Shown here piece after piece: positions 1 to 8,364 of a stretch of 64,000 bases of DNA. The first letter of the stretch is position 1; the number at the start of each line of letters is the position of its first letter. The translations under genes and the position numbers were made by a program. The notes beneath the pieces are model-generated. The model ran no database searches and was not told where the DNA came from. It saw only the letters and a list, made by a program, of their open reading frames with translations. The stretch comes from Arthrobacter bambusae (lineage in GTDB: Bacteria > Actinomycetota > Actinomycetes > Actinomycetales > Micrococcaceae), in NCBI RefSeq assembly GCF_022606295.1, contig NZ_JAHHZS010000003.1:124001-188000 (forward strand). The letters run 5' to 3'.

Positions 1-1113
1 GCCTACGAGGTTGAGCAAGGCAGGAAGCACGTGCTCGGGGAAGAGCAGTTCCAGGATGGTGGCGATGAAGCCGAAAGCAACGGAAACCCCGACGGCGGCC
101 ATGGGCACCTGGGCGCCGCGCAGCCGCGACAGGAAAGCCGGCGCTTCGCCGCGTTCAGACAGGGAGAAGACCATGCGCGAGGCACCGTAAAGGTTGGCGT
201 TCAGCGCTGAAAGCAGGGCCACGACGGCAACGAGGGTGATGGCCGCGCCGGCTCCCGGGATGCCGGCAAGGTTCAGGACACCGGCGAACGGTGATTTCAA
301 GCCCTCGGAATCGGAGGGCAGCACTGCTGCAATGACGAAGACCGAACCGATGTAGAAAACCAGGATGCGCCACACCACCGTGCGGATGGCTTTGCCCACG
401 CTGTGTGCGGGGTCCTGCGTCTCCGCAGCAGCCACGCTCACGATTTCGGTGCCGCCGAAGGCGAAAATCACGACAAAGAGGGCCGCCGCAATTCCGGACC
501 AGCCGGACGGTGCGAAGTTGCCGGTCAGGTTTCCGAGGCCGGGGGAAGCTACGCCGGGCAGCCAGCCGAACAGCAATGCCGCGCCGATGACGAGGAAGGC
601 AACAATGGCTGCGACCTTCAGGATGGCGAACCAGAATTCGAACTCACCGAAGTTCCGGACCCCGGCGAGGTTGATCGCGGTAAAGGCCACCATGAACACC
701 AAGGCCAGCGCCCATACAGGAATGACCGGCCAGACGGAGAACAACAGCCCTGCTGCGCCGAGCGCCTCTGCGGCGATGACCACCACCAGCTGCAGCCACC
801 ACAGCCAGCCGACCGTGGATCCGGCCGTCTTGCCCATGGCCTTTTCCGCGTAGACCGAGAAGGCGCCGCTGTTGGGGTTGGCGGCCGCCATCTCGCCCAG
901 CGCCCACATCACCACGATGATCAGGGTCCCCGCCACAAGGTAGGAGATGAGTACAGCCGGGCCGGCCGCGTGGATTCCGGCACCCGAGCCGAGGAAGAGT
1001 CCCGCGCCGATGGCGCTGCCCAGGCCCATCATGGTGAGCTGGCGCGGCTTCATCGAGTGGCCAAGGCCTTGCGAAGGAATGGAGGGTCGAACAGCGGTGG
1101 ACTTCGTTGTCAT
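1..1113 (-). CDS. Amino acid permease, APC superfamily (AAT type), C-terminus cut by window edge
   Basis: Integral membrane amino-acid/proton symporter. The N-terminus carries the family signature GLGSAIGAGLFLGSG at about residues 30-44 followed by a conserved GP and the first membrane helices, as in the GABA, aromatic and proline permeases. About nine hydrophobic helices are visible in the 371 codons present; the last helices lie outside the window. The ATG at 1113 is preceded by AGAAGG about nine bases upstream. It is transcribed away from an Lrp/AsnC regulator across 176 bases, so local control by that regulator is likely (inference). The substrate cannot be read from sequence. Confidence 0.9.
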   Translation of the reverse strand, partial: MTTKSTAVRPSIPSQGLGHSMKPRQLTMMGLGSAIGAGLFLGSGAGIHAAGPAVLISYLVAGTLIIVVMWALGEMAAANPNSGAFSVYAEKAMGKTAGSTVGWLWWLQLVVVIAAEALGAAGLLFSVWPVIPVWALALVFMVAFTAINLAGVRNFGEFEFWFAILKVAAIVAFLVIGAALLFGWLPGVASPGLGNLTGNFAPSGWSGIAAALFVVIFAFGGTEIVSVAAAETQDPAHSVGKAIRTVVWRILVFYIGSVFVIAAVLPSDSEGLKSPFAGVLNLAGIPGAGAAITLVAVVALLSALNANLYGASRMVFSLSERGEAPAFLSRLRGAQVPMAAVGVSVAFGFIATILELLFPEHVLPALLNLVG

Positions 1114-1289
1114 TCGTGTTTGCCTTCTTGTGGATGGTTTGTCAGCTGGTCCTCGTAGGACTTATCGAATTTACCGCTTCCGAAGGAAAGTGGCGAAAAA
1201 CACTCATGAGAGGATGGTTACAAGCTGGTGCAACATCTGGGCATGGAGTGCCGATTTGTATAGCTCATGGGCGGAAGTGGGAAAAACTG

Positions 1290-1769
1290 ATGGTTGTCGA
1301 CGAGCTGGATGCCAAGATTGTCCGATTTTTCACCGACTCCCCGCGGGCGTCCGTCCTCGAGGCATCCAGGGTCTTGAAGGTCGCGCGCGCCACGGTCCAG
1401 TCCCGGCTGGACCGGATGGCCGAGCGCGGGGTGGTGGCGCCCTGGGTTCCGCAGCCAGATCCCGCCGGCTTCGGCTATCCCGTGGTCGCCTTCTGCTCGC
1501 TGACCATCAACCAGGACCGCGGGCACGATGCCGTCGTCGAAGCTCTGGCCGCTATTCCCGAGCTCATTGAGGTGCACACAGTCTCCGGTAGTTCGGATCT
1601 CATGGTGCGGGTGGTGGGTAAGTCGAACTCGGACCTGCAGCGCGTCCTGGACAAACTCATCGCCACGAAGACCGTGCTCCGTTCGTCCTCGGTGATTGTG
1701 CTGAATACCCATTTCCAAGGCCGCACTTTGCCCCTCCTGGAAGCTGCGGCCAAAGAGAATGCGGGCTGA
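1290..1769 (+). CDS. Lrp/AsnC family transcriptional regulator
   Basis: A 159-residue DNA-binding regulator of the leucine-responsive family. The start LDAKIVRFF fits the canonical first helix of the AsnC-type helix-turn-helix (about residues 5-55), followed by a ligand-binding RAM domain (about 65-145; GSSDLMVRVVG is typical). The frame stays open upstream to an ATG at 1107, but those residues do not resemble the family, so I start at 1290. It is divergent from the permease at 1-1113 and is likely its regulator, responding to an amino acid. Ligand unknown. Confidence 0.88.
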   Translation: MVVDELDAKIVRFFTDSPRASVLEASRVLKVARATVQSRLDRMAERGVVAPWVPQPDPAGFGYPVVAFCSLTINQDRGHDAVVEALAAIPELIEVHTVSGSSDLMVRVVGKSNSDLQRVLDKLIATKTVLRSSSVIVLNTHFQGRTLPLLEAAAKENAG

Positions 1770-1805
1770 AACATTTGGACACTGTGCGCCGGCAGTCGTA
1801 CCATT

Positions 1806-1830
1806 AGTTCTAGTCATTTTGACTATAACT
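1806..1830. promoter_or_regulatory. Candidate NrtR operator (25-bp inverted repeat)
   Basis: Arms AGTTcTAGTCA and TGACTAtAACT are separated by TTT; ten of eleven arm positions pair. It ends 31 bases before the nrtR start codon, where an autoregulating repressor of the NAD operon would bind. Assignment to NrtR is inference from position and symmetry. Confidence 0.75.
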
Positions 1831-1861
1831 AGTTTTCTCGTCCCTACAGCAAAGAAGCGGG

Positions 1862-2581
1862 GTGAATACCGTGTACGCCACCTCCGCCAATGTCGCAGAG
1901 CGCAGGCTCGCGCCGCCGTCGTTGGCCATATCGACGGTGATCTTCGCCCTCCGCCCGAGTGAAAGCTCCGGCCGGCCCACGCTGTGGCTGCCGCTGGTGC
2001 GCCGCATCCGCGAACCGTTCAAAGACATGTGGGCACTGCCCGGCGGCCCCCTGCAGCACGACGAATCCCTCCAGGATGCCGCGTCCCGGAACCTGCGCGA
2101 GACCACCGGGCTGGCTCCCCAATACCTCGAGCAGCTCTACGCCTTCGGCGGCCTGCACCGCTCACCGGCGCAAAGGGTCGTCTCAATCGTCTACTGGGCC
2201 CTCGTGCAGCCCACGGAAGCCGCCCTGGCCGACGAATCCGAGAACGTCCGTTGGTTCCGGGCAGACCGGCTCGCGGAATTGGCCTTCGATCACAACGCGA
2301 TCGTGGACTACGCCCTGTGGCGGCTGCGCAACAAGATGGCCTACGGGTCCATCGCCTATCACTTGCTGGGAGAATTCTTCACCCTGGCACAGGTCCGCGA
2401 AGTCTACGAGGCTGTCCTGGACCGTCAGCTGGATCCGGCAAACTTCCGCCGGCAAATCAAGGGAGCACCGGAAATCGAGGAAACCGGTGAATACCTCCAA
2501 GGCGGAAAACACCGCCCGCCCCGCCTCTACCGCTTCACCGGCACGCCCGGACTCGGGCCAGACAACAGGAGTACACCATGA
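1862..2581 (+). CDS. nrtR: NrtR: Nudix-related transcriptional regulator of NAD biosynthesis
   Basis: 239 residues: an N-terminal Nudix fold (about 20-150) and a C-terminal winged-helix DNA-binding segment (about 150-230). The Nudix box at residues 62-84 keeps the G-x5-E-x7-R spacing but reads RNLRETTGL where active enzymes have REUXEEXGU, so the catalytic glutamates are partly lost. That matches NrtR proteins, which sense ADP-ribose or related NAD metabolites rather than hydrolyse them. It starts with GTG and its stop overlaps the nadA start by four bases (ATGA). First gene of the NAD operon, behind an inverted repeat at 1806-1830, so autoregulated repression is likely. Confidence 0.87.
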   Translation: MNTVYATSANVAERRLAPPSLAISTVIFALRPSESSGRPTLWLPLVRRIREPFKDMWALPGGPLQHDESLQDAASRNLRETTGLAPQYLEQLYAFGGLHRSPAQRVVSIVYWALVQPTEAALADESENVRWFRADRLAELAFDHNAIVDYALWRLRNKMAYGSIAYHLLGEFFTLAQVREVYEAVLDRQLDPANFRRQIKGAPEIEETGEYLQGGKHRPPRLYRFTGTPGLGPDNRSTP

Positions 2582-3885
2582 GCAGCGTCAACACGGCTAT
2601 CCAGCTGATCACGCGGGAAGAAGCCGAAAGCGGCCGTTCCGCGGCCGGCTCGACGTGCAGCCCCGCTCTGGCCAAGGGCCCGTGGGAGTACGACCTCGCT
2701 GAAGCCCTCGCCGGCATCCCGGCTTACGGTCCCGGCGCGTCCAGCTCCGATGACGCCCCGGAGGCCACGCCCCGCCAAGGCCAGTTGCCCGAAGAGTACA
2801 AGTTGGCCAGCGACGCCGAGCTCGACGCCCGGATCCGCGCCGCCAAGGAGACGCTGGGGGACCGGGCGGTCATCCTGGGCCACTTCTACCAGCGCGACGA
2901 AGTTGTGCAGTACGCGGATTTCGTGGGCGACTCCTTCCAGCTCGCCAACGCTGCCCTGACCAGGCCCGACGCCGAGGCCATCATCTTCTGCGGCGTGCAC
3001 TTCATGGCCGAGACTGCGGACATCCTGTCCAGCGAGGACCAGGCCGTGATCCTGCCGAACCTGGCCGCCGGCTGCTCCATGGCGGACATGGCCGACGAGG
3101 ACTCGGTGGAGGAATGCTGGGAACAGCTTGAGGAGCTCTTCGGGACCGCCCCCGATTCCGAAGGCCGTGCCCCGGTCATCCCGGTTACCTACATGAACTC
3201 CTCGGCCGCATTGAAGGCCTTCTGCGGCCGCAACGGCGGCATCGTCTGCACGTCCTCCAATGCCAAGACGGTCCTCGAATGGGCCTTCGAACGAGGCCAG
3301 CGGGTCCTCTTCTTCCCTGACCAGCACCTGGGCCGCAACACCGCCAAGGCCCTCGGAGTGCCCCTGGAGCAGATGCCCATGTGGAACCCGCGCAAGGAGT
3401 TCGGCGGAAACGACGAGCAAACCCTGCTGGATTCCCGCGTCATCCTCTGGCACGGCTTCTGCTCCGTCCACAAGCGCTTCAACGTGGGCCAGATCGAGAA
3501 GGCGCGCGCCGAATTCCCGGGCGTGAACGTCATTGTGCACCCCGAGTGCCCCATGGAGGTTGTCGACGCGGCCGACGGTGCAGGCTCCACCGACTTCATC
3601 AAGAAGGCCATCGCCGCCGCAACCGAGCCCACCACCTTCGCGATCGGTACCGAGATCAACATGGTGAACCGCCTGGCCGCGGAGAACCCGCAGCACACCA
3701 TCTTCTGCCTCGACCCGGTGATCTGCCCTTGCTCCACGATGTACCGCATCCACCCCGGCTACCTCGCCTGGGTACTCGAGGAACTGGTGGAAGGCCGCGT
3801 GGTCAACCGCATCACGGTAGACGACTCCGTCAAGGACAACGCCAAGATCGCCCTCGAACGCATGCTCGCAGCACGGCCGCTCTAG
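2578..3885 (+). CDS. nadA: Quinolinate synthase A
   Basis: Condenses iminoaspartate with dihydroxyacetone phosphate to quinolinate; cytoplasmic [4Fe-4S] enzyme. 435 residues, the long form with about 80 extra N-terminal residues rich in Ser/Ala. Family motifs GHFYQRDEVVQYAD (101-114), FCGVHFMAETADIL (137-150) and HPECPMEVV (321-329) are present. Probable cluster cysteines are 166, 324 and one of 383/385 (ICPCSTMYRIHP). Translationally coupled to nrtR by a four-base overlap, and followed 37 bases later by nadB, which supplies its substrate. Confidence 0.97.
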   Translation: MSSVNTAIQLITREEAESGRSAAGSTCSPALAKGPWEYDLAEALAGIPAYGPGASSSDDAPEATPRQGQLPEEYKLASDAELDARIRAAKETLGDRAVILGHFYQRDEVVQYADFVGDSFQLANAALTRPDAEAIIFCGVHFMAETADILSSEDQAVILPNLAAGCSMADMADEDSVEECWEQLEELFGTAPDSEGRAPVIPVTYMNSSAALKAFCGRNGGIVCTSSNAKTVLEWAFERGQRVLFFPDQHLGRNTAKALGVPLEQMPMWNPRKEFGGNDEQTLLDSRVILWHGFCSVHKRFNVGQIEKARAEFPGVNVIVHPECPMEVVDAADGAGSTDFIKKAIAAATEPTTFAIGTEINMVNRLAAENPQHTIFCLDPVICPCSTMYRIHPGYLAWVLEELVEGRVVNRITVDDSVKDNAKIALERMLAARPL

Positions 3886-3922
3886 GCCACACCCCGTACC
3901 AACCAGTCGAATCGAGCCTCAC

Positions 3923-5725
3923 ATGACTGCAGAACGCATTTCCGGCGCTCCGGCGCGGCGGCTCGTCGTCGTCGGAAGCGGCATCGCCGGCCTTTACTCC
4001 GCGCTGCTGGCCGCCGAGGCCGGTGCGGACGTCGTCCTGCTCAGCAAGGGGGCGCTTGCGGACAGCAACACCTTCTTTGCCCAAGGCGGGATTTCGGCTG
4101 TGCTGGACGAGCCTGCCCCCGGCGATACCGTCGCCGCGCACATCGCGGACACCCTCAAAGCCGGCGCGGGCCACTGCAACCAGGAGGCCGTGCGGGTGCT
4201 GTGCACCGAAGCGCGCCTCGACATCATGGGGCTCGAGCGTTTCGGTGTCCGTTTCGACGCGGACGACGACGGCGATCCCGCCTTGGGACTCGAAGCCGCC
4301 CACTCCGCGCCAAGGATCCTGCACACCGGCGGAGACGCCACCGGTGCCGGGGTCGCGAACGCGCTCATCCTGGCGGTCCTTGACGCGCAGGACGCCGGGA
4401 AAATCCAGGTGCTCGGACATGCCCAAGCTACTTCCCTGATCCAGTCCGAGGGGCGTGTGACAGGCGTCGAATTTTTGCGCAACGGCCGCCTTGGTATCGT
4501 ATCCGGTGATGCCGTGCTGCTCGCCACCGGCGGGGCGGGGCAGCTGTTCGCCCAGACCACCAATCCCTCGGTCGCAACGGCCGACGGACTCGCGCTCGCA
4601 TGGCGGGCAGGCGCCGAACTCGCAGACCTCGAGTTCTTCCAGTTCCACCCCACGAGCATGGTCCTCTCCGCTGCCGGAGGACTAGCTCCCCTCGGCGCAG
4701 ATCCGCTCCTCATTTCCGAAGCGGTCCGCGGCGAAGGCGCCATCCTGGTGGACGCGAACGGCGAGCGATTCATGCCTGTCTACCACCCTGACGCCGAACT
4801 GGCGCCGCGCGACGTCGTCTCCCGCAGCATCGCCCTTCACCTCGCTTCCCTTGGTGATCCCAATGGCCACGTCTTCCTTGACGCCCGGGTCGTGGAAGCG
4901 AACAAGGGGGAGGGCTTCCTTGGGAAGCGCTTCCCCACGCTCAGCGCACGGACCCGTGAGGCCGGCCTCGACTGGACCCTCGAGCCCGTTCCGGTTGCCC
5001 CTGCCGCCCACTACTGGATGGGAGGAGTAGTCACCGATCTTTTCGGCCGTACTTCCGTTCCTGGGCTGCTTGCGGCCGGTGAAGTAGCGTGTACCGGGGT
5101 CCAAGGCGCGAACCGTTTGGCCAGCAACTCCTTGCTCGAAGGGCTGGTGTTCGGGCGGCGGGCTGTTGAGGGGTTTCTCGGCGAGGTGTCGCCCAAAGGC
5201 GCCCGATCGCAAAACGGCATTCCTCGGCGTGCTAATCCCCACGATCTCCCTAGCCTCGCAAGCTCGGCCAGGGAACCCGGATCGTGTGGGCCCACGGCCG
5301 CGGGCGGCCTCGCTTTTACGCACGCTGCCGGAACACCGTTCCGCGAGTTGGAGGCTGGCAGTCCTGCGCCCCGGCGGGATTTTGAGACGGAGTCCAGCAC
5401 GAGTCCCTTCTCACGAACCGCGCTTCGTCGGCTTATGACTGCCAAGGCGGGGGTTCTCCGGACCGGGGGGTTGCTCCGGGAGGCTGCCGAGGCACTCGAC
5501 GCTTGGGGCGACGTCGTACGCCCTGAAGCGGTTCCTGATTCCGCGGATCCGCGCGTGCACGAGGATGCTAATTTGCTCCTGGCTGCGCAGTTGTTGGTGC
5601 GGGCTGCGGGGGCGCGCCGGGGGTCGCTCGGGGCGCATTACCGGAGTGACGCGGCTGAAACCCAACGCGAAGAAATTGTTCAGAGATACACGATCCGTCG
5701 GAAAGCGAGCCTCGTCAATGACTAG
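3923..5725 (+). CDS. nadB: L-aspartate oxidase
   Basis: FAD enzyme that oxidises L-aspartate to iminoaspartate, the first step of de novo NAD synthesis. 600 residues. The dinucleotide-binding GSGIAGLYSALLAAEAG lies near the N-terminus, the FAD/active-site region FFAQGGISAVLDE and ADLEFFQFHPTSM follow, and GEVACTGVQGANRLASNSLLEGLVFG-type sequence lies around residue 390-415. Residues about 416-496 form a low-complexity Ser/Pro/Arg-rich stretch between the catalytic and C-terminal helical domains, which makes it longer than the usual roughly 540 residues. It overlaps nadC by eight bases. Confidence 0.96.
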   Translation: MTAERISGAPARRLVVVGSGIAGLYSALLAAEAGADVVLLSKGALADSNTFFAQGGISAVLDEPAPGDTVAAHIADTLKAGAGHCNQEAVRVLCTEARLDIMGLERFGVRFDADDDGDPALGLEAAHSAPRILHTGGDATGAGVANALILAVLDAQDAGKIQVLGHAQATSLIQSEGRVTGVEFLRNGRLGIVSGDAVLLATGGAGQLFAQTTNPSVATADGLALAWRAGAELADLEFFQFHPTSMVLSAAGGLAPLGADPLLISEAVRGEGAILVDANGERFMPVYHPDAELAPRDVVSRSIALHLASLGDPNGHVFLDARVVEANKGEGFLGKRFPTLSARTREAGLDWTLEPVPVAPAAHYWMGGVVTDLFGRTSVPGLLAAGEVACTGVQGANRLASNSLLEGLVFGRRAVEGFLGEVSPKGARSQNGIPRRANPHDLPSLASSAREPGSCGPTAAGGLAFTHAAGTPFRELEAGSPAPRRDFETESSTSPFSRTALRRLMTAKAGVLRTGGLLREAAEALDAWGDVVRPEAVPDSADPRVHEDANLLLAAQLLVRAAGARRGSLGAHYRSDAAETQREEIVQRYTIRRKASLVND

Positions 5726-6614
5726 CCTGACCCTCCCCGCAGCACCCGTCCGGGACATTCTGGAGCGGGCCTTCGCGGAGGACGCGCCGAGCGGCGACAT
5801 CACCTCGCAGCTGCTCATTCCCGCCGAGGCCCGCGCCATCGCCGTCCTCAACGCCCGGGTTCCTGGGGTCTTCAGCGGAGGAACGGTGTTCCGTGATGCC
5901 ATGCTGCTCGTCGACCCGGACACCGAAGTGGAGCTGTTGCTCGCGGACGGTGAAAAGTTCGACGCCGGCACCCATCTGGCGCGGGTCAGCGGCCGCGCCC
6001 GCTCGGTGCTGCTCGCCGAACGCGTCGGGCTCAACCTGGCCCAGCGCATGAGCGCCATCGCGACGAAGACCGCGGAATTCGTCGCATTGGTCGACGGCAC
6101 CAAGGCACGCATCACGGACACGCGGAAGACAACCCCCGGACTGCGGGTGTTGGAACGCTACGCCGTGCGGTGCGGCGGGGGTGCCAACCACCGCTACAGC
6201 CTGTCCGACGCCGTCCTGGCCAAGGACAACCACCTGGCCGTGATGACCGGTGGCGATTCCGCCAAGCTCACCGCACTGCTCAAGGCCGCGAAAGCCCAGC
6301 TGGGCCACACTACGCACTTCGAAGTGGAAGTGGACAGCGCCGAGCAGATCGAACCCGTGCTGGCGGCCGGCGTCGACACAATCATGCTGGACAACTTCTC
6401 CCTGGAGGAGCTCCGCGCCGGCGTGAAGCAGGTGGCTGGCCGAGCCGTCGTCGAGGCGAGCGGCAACGTCAACGTCAACACCGTGGCGGACATCGCCGCA
6501 GCCGGAGTCGATGTCATTTCCATCGGCGGACTCACGCACAGCGTCAACGCGCTGGACCTCGGCCTGGACGTGACGCTCGACGTGACACCGGACCTGTCCC
6601 CGGCGCTCGGCTGA
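5718..6614 (+). CDS. nadC: Nicotinate-nucleotide diphosphorylase (carboxylating), QPRTase
   Basis: Converts quinolinate and PRPP to nicotinate mononucleotide, CO2 and pyrophosphate. 298 residues from the ATG at 5718, which lies inside the last codons of nadB; the frame is open further upstream but that part is nadB in another frame. The active-site block RITDTRKTTPGLRVLERYAV and the following GGGANHRYSLSDAVLAKDNH (about residues 119-167) hold the conserved Arg, Lys and His residues. SIGGLTHSV near the C-terminus is the phosphate-binding end of the barrel. Third enzyme of the operon. Confidence 0.97.
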   Translation: MTSLTLPAAPVRDILERAFAEDAPSGDITSQLLIPAEARAIAVLNARVPGVFSGGTVFRDAMLLVDPDTEVELLLADGEKFDAGTHLARVSGRARSVLLAERVGLNLAQRMSAIATKTAEFVALVDGTKARITDTRKTTPGLRVLERYAVRCGGGANHRYSLSDAVLAKDNHLAVMTGGDSAKLTALLKAAKAQLGHTTHFEVEVDSAEQIEPVLAAGVDTIMLDNFSLEELRAGVKQVAGRAVVEASGNVNVNTVADIAAAGVDVISIGGLTHSVNALDLGLDVTLDVTPDLSPALG

Positions 6615-6618
6615 CGCC

Positions 6619-7776
6619 ATGATCTTCCTCGACGCCGCGGCGACCACACCCGTCCGCAGGGAAGTCCTCGAAGCGATGTGGCCGTATCTGACGGGGGAGT
6701 TCGGCAATCCCTCGAGTCATCACAGCCTCGGCGAAGCAGCCGCGAATGCGTTGTCCGGGGCCCGCGCGACGGTCGCGAAGGTCCTGGGTTGCCGGCCGGG
6801 GGAGATCACCTTCACCTCCGGTGGCACCGAGGCGGACAACCTGGCGGTGAAAGGAATCGCGCTCGCGAGGCGTGCGGCGGATCCTGCCCTGAATCGCATC
6901 GTCATCAGCGCCATCGAGCACCCCGCCGTCGAGGAATCCGCGCTCTACTTGCAACGCGTCCACGGCTTCGAAGTGGACGTGGTCCCCGTGGACCGGCACG
7001 GCGTGGTGACGGCCGAGGCGCTCCGGGCCGCCCTGACTCCGGAGACGGCACTCGTCAGCATCATGTATGCGAACAACGAGATCGGGACGGTGCAGCCCGT
7101 GGCCCAACTCGCCGAGGTGGCCGCCGAACATGGCGTGCCGTTCCACACGGACGCTGTCCAGGCCGCCGGCTGGCTACCCCTGGCCGTCAAGGAACTCGGA
7201 GTAGACGCCCTCAGTATCTCGGGCCACAAGCTCGGCGCGCCGAAGGGCAGCGGCGTGCTTTATGCCAAGGGAAGGCTGCGCCTGGAACCGCTGGTCCATG
7301 GCGGCGGCCAGGAACGGGGCAGGCGCTCCGGGACCGAAAACGTCGCGGGCGCCGTTGCCCTGGCCACGGCACTGACGCTCTCCCATGCCGGGCAGTCCGC
7401 GCTGGCAGGGCGTGTCTCGGAGTTGCGTGATGCCTTCATCCACGCTGTCCTTGAAGCTGTGCCGGATGCCGTGCTGACCGGCCACCCCTCGCAACGCTTG
7501 CCGTCCGTCGCGTCCTTCTGTTTCCCAGGCACGAGCGGGGAGTCGGTCCTGCTGGAACTTGAGCGGCTTGGCGTGGTCTGTTCGAGCGGCTCGGCCTGCG
7601 CTGCCGGATCCGATGCTCCGTCGCCGGTCCTGCTGGCTTTGGGAATCGAGTCGGAGGTGGCCCACACTGCTGTGCGCTTCAGCTTCGACTCCACGGTGAC
7701 GTCAGCGGAACTGGAACAAGCCGCGGAAGCCGTGGCTGCCGCCGTCGGGAGCGTCCAGGGGCTCGGTCGCCGCTGA
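6619..7776 (+). CDS. Cysteine desulfurase (NifS/IscS-like) of the NAD operon
   Basis: PLP enzyme that takes sulfur from cysteine. 385 residues; the PLP lysine is K204 in SGHKLGAPKGSG, and the sulfur-accepting loop CSSGSACAAG places the catalytic cysteine at 327. Residue blocks FTSGGTEADN and HTDAVQAAG are typical. It follows nadC by four bases, so it is co-transcribed with nadABC. Linked nifS genes are known to mature the [4Fe-4S] cluster of NadA, and that is the probable job here (inference from context). A long hairpin follows ten bases after the stop codon. Confidence 0.93.
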   Translation: MIFLDAAATTPVRREVLEAMWPYLTGEFGNPSSHHSLGEAAANALSGARATVAKVLGCRPGEITFTSGGTEADNLAVKGIALARRAADPALNRIVISAIEHPAVEESALYLQRVHGFEVDVVPVDRHGVVTAEALRAALTPETALVSIMYANNEIGTVQPVAQLAEVAAEHGVPFHTDAVQAAGWLPLAVKELGVDALSISGHKLGAPKGSGVLYAKGRLRLEPLVHGGGQERGRRSGTENVAGAVALATALTLSHAGQSALAGRVSELRDAFIHAVLEAVPDAVLTGHPSQRLPSVASFCFPGTSGESVLLELERLGVVCSSGSACAAGSDAPSPVLLALGIESEVAHTAVRFSFDSTVTSAELEQAAEAVAAAVGSVQGLGRR

Positions 7777-7786
7777 CCGACCCCAC

Positions 7787-7852
7787 CCCAACTAGCTCGC
7801 ATTTGTTGTCGTTTAGACGGCTCAAAACGACAACAAATGCGAGCTAGTTGGG
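7787..7852. repeat. Perfect intergenic palindrome, family A, copy 1
   Basis: Two 28-bp arms (7787-7814 and 7825-7852) pair without a mismatch around a 10-base loop. The left arm begins CCCAACTAGCTCGCATTTG. It lies between convergent genes, ten bases after the nifS stop and two bases before the gtrA-like stop. A close relative is at 24975-25040. It could act as a bidirectional terminator, but there is no clean T-run outside the stem. Confidence 0.9.
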
Positions 7853-7854
7853 AA

Positions 7855-8346
7855 TCAAACGTGGCGGGCCCGGCGGAAAATCCAATGCCGCAGCATGGTG
7901 AACCGCACGGCCGTCGCGACGAATCCGGACAGCGTGGTGGTCCAGAGGTCTTCGGCAAGGGTGGCTTCGGGCCGCAACGCATGCAGCACGCCCAAGCTCC
8001 CGCCCGTGATGACCAGCGCGACGGCGATCACGATCAGTCCGTTCAGGTGGTCCCGGGTCATCTTCCGGTTGCCGGTGATCTTGAAGGTGAGCCGCCGGTT
8101 CAGGGCCGTATTCATGAGCGAAGTGATGATCAGTGCTCCGGCGTTGGCAGGTTGGGGTCCCATCCACGGCCGGAACAGCGCATACAGCGCCAGCGAGGTG
8201 ACGGTGCAGATGATCCCGACGCCGGTGAAACGGATGAGCTGCCTGACCACCGGATAGCGCAGCACGCCTTTGCGGCGATTGCTTGTCTTTGGCCTGGAAA
8301 GGGACGTCTGCCGCGTCTCAAGTGCCGGCACGGCAGGAGGCTCCAT
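7855..8346 (-). CDS. GtrA-like membrane protein
   Basis: 163 residues with four predicted membrane helices (about 40-58, 68-85, 103-120, 132-150) separated by short charged loops; the pattern LIRFTGVGIICTVTSLALY near the start and NRRLTFK in the middle is typical of the GtrA family. Members take part in moving lipid-linked sugars across the membrane for cell-surface polysaccharides. About 35 hydrophilic residues precede the first helix. No glycosyltransferase partner is adjacent, so the substrate is unknown. It follows the FAH-family gene on the same strand by 18 bases. Confidence 0.82.
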   Translation of the reverse strand: MEPPAVPALETRQTSLSRPKTSNRRKGVLRYPVVRQLIRFTGVGIICTVTSLALYALFRPWMGPQPANAGALIITSLMNTALNRRLTFKITGNRKMTRDHLNGLIVIAVALVITGGSLGVLHALRPEATLAEDLWTTTLSGFVATAVRFTMLRHWIFRRARHV

Positions 8347-8364
8347 GGCTCAAGCCTTTCATAT

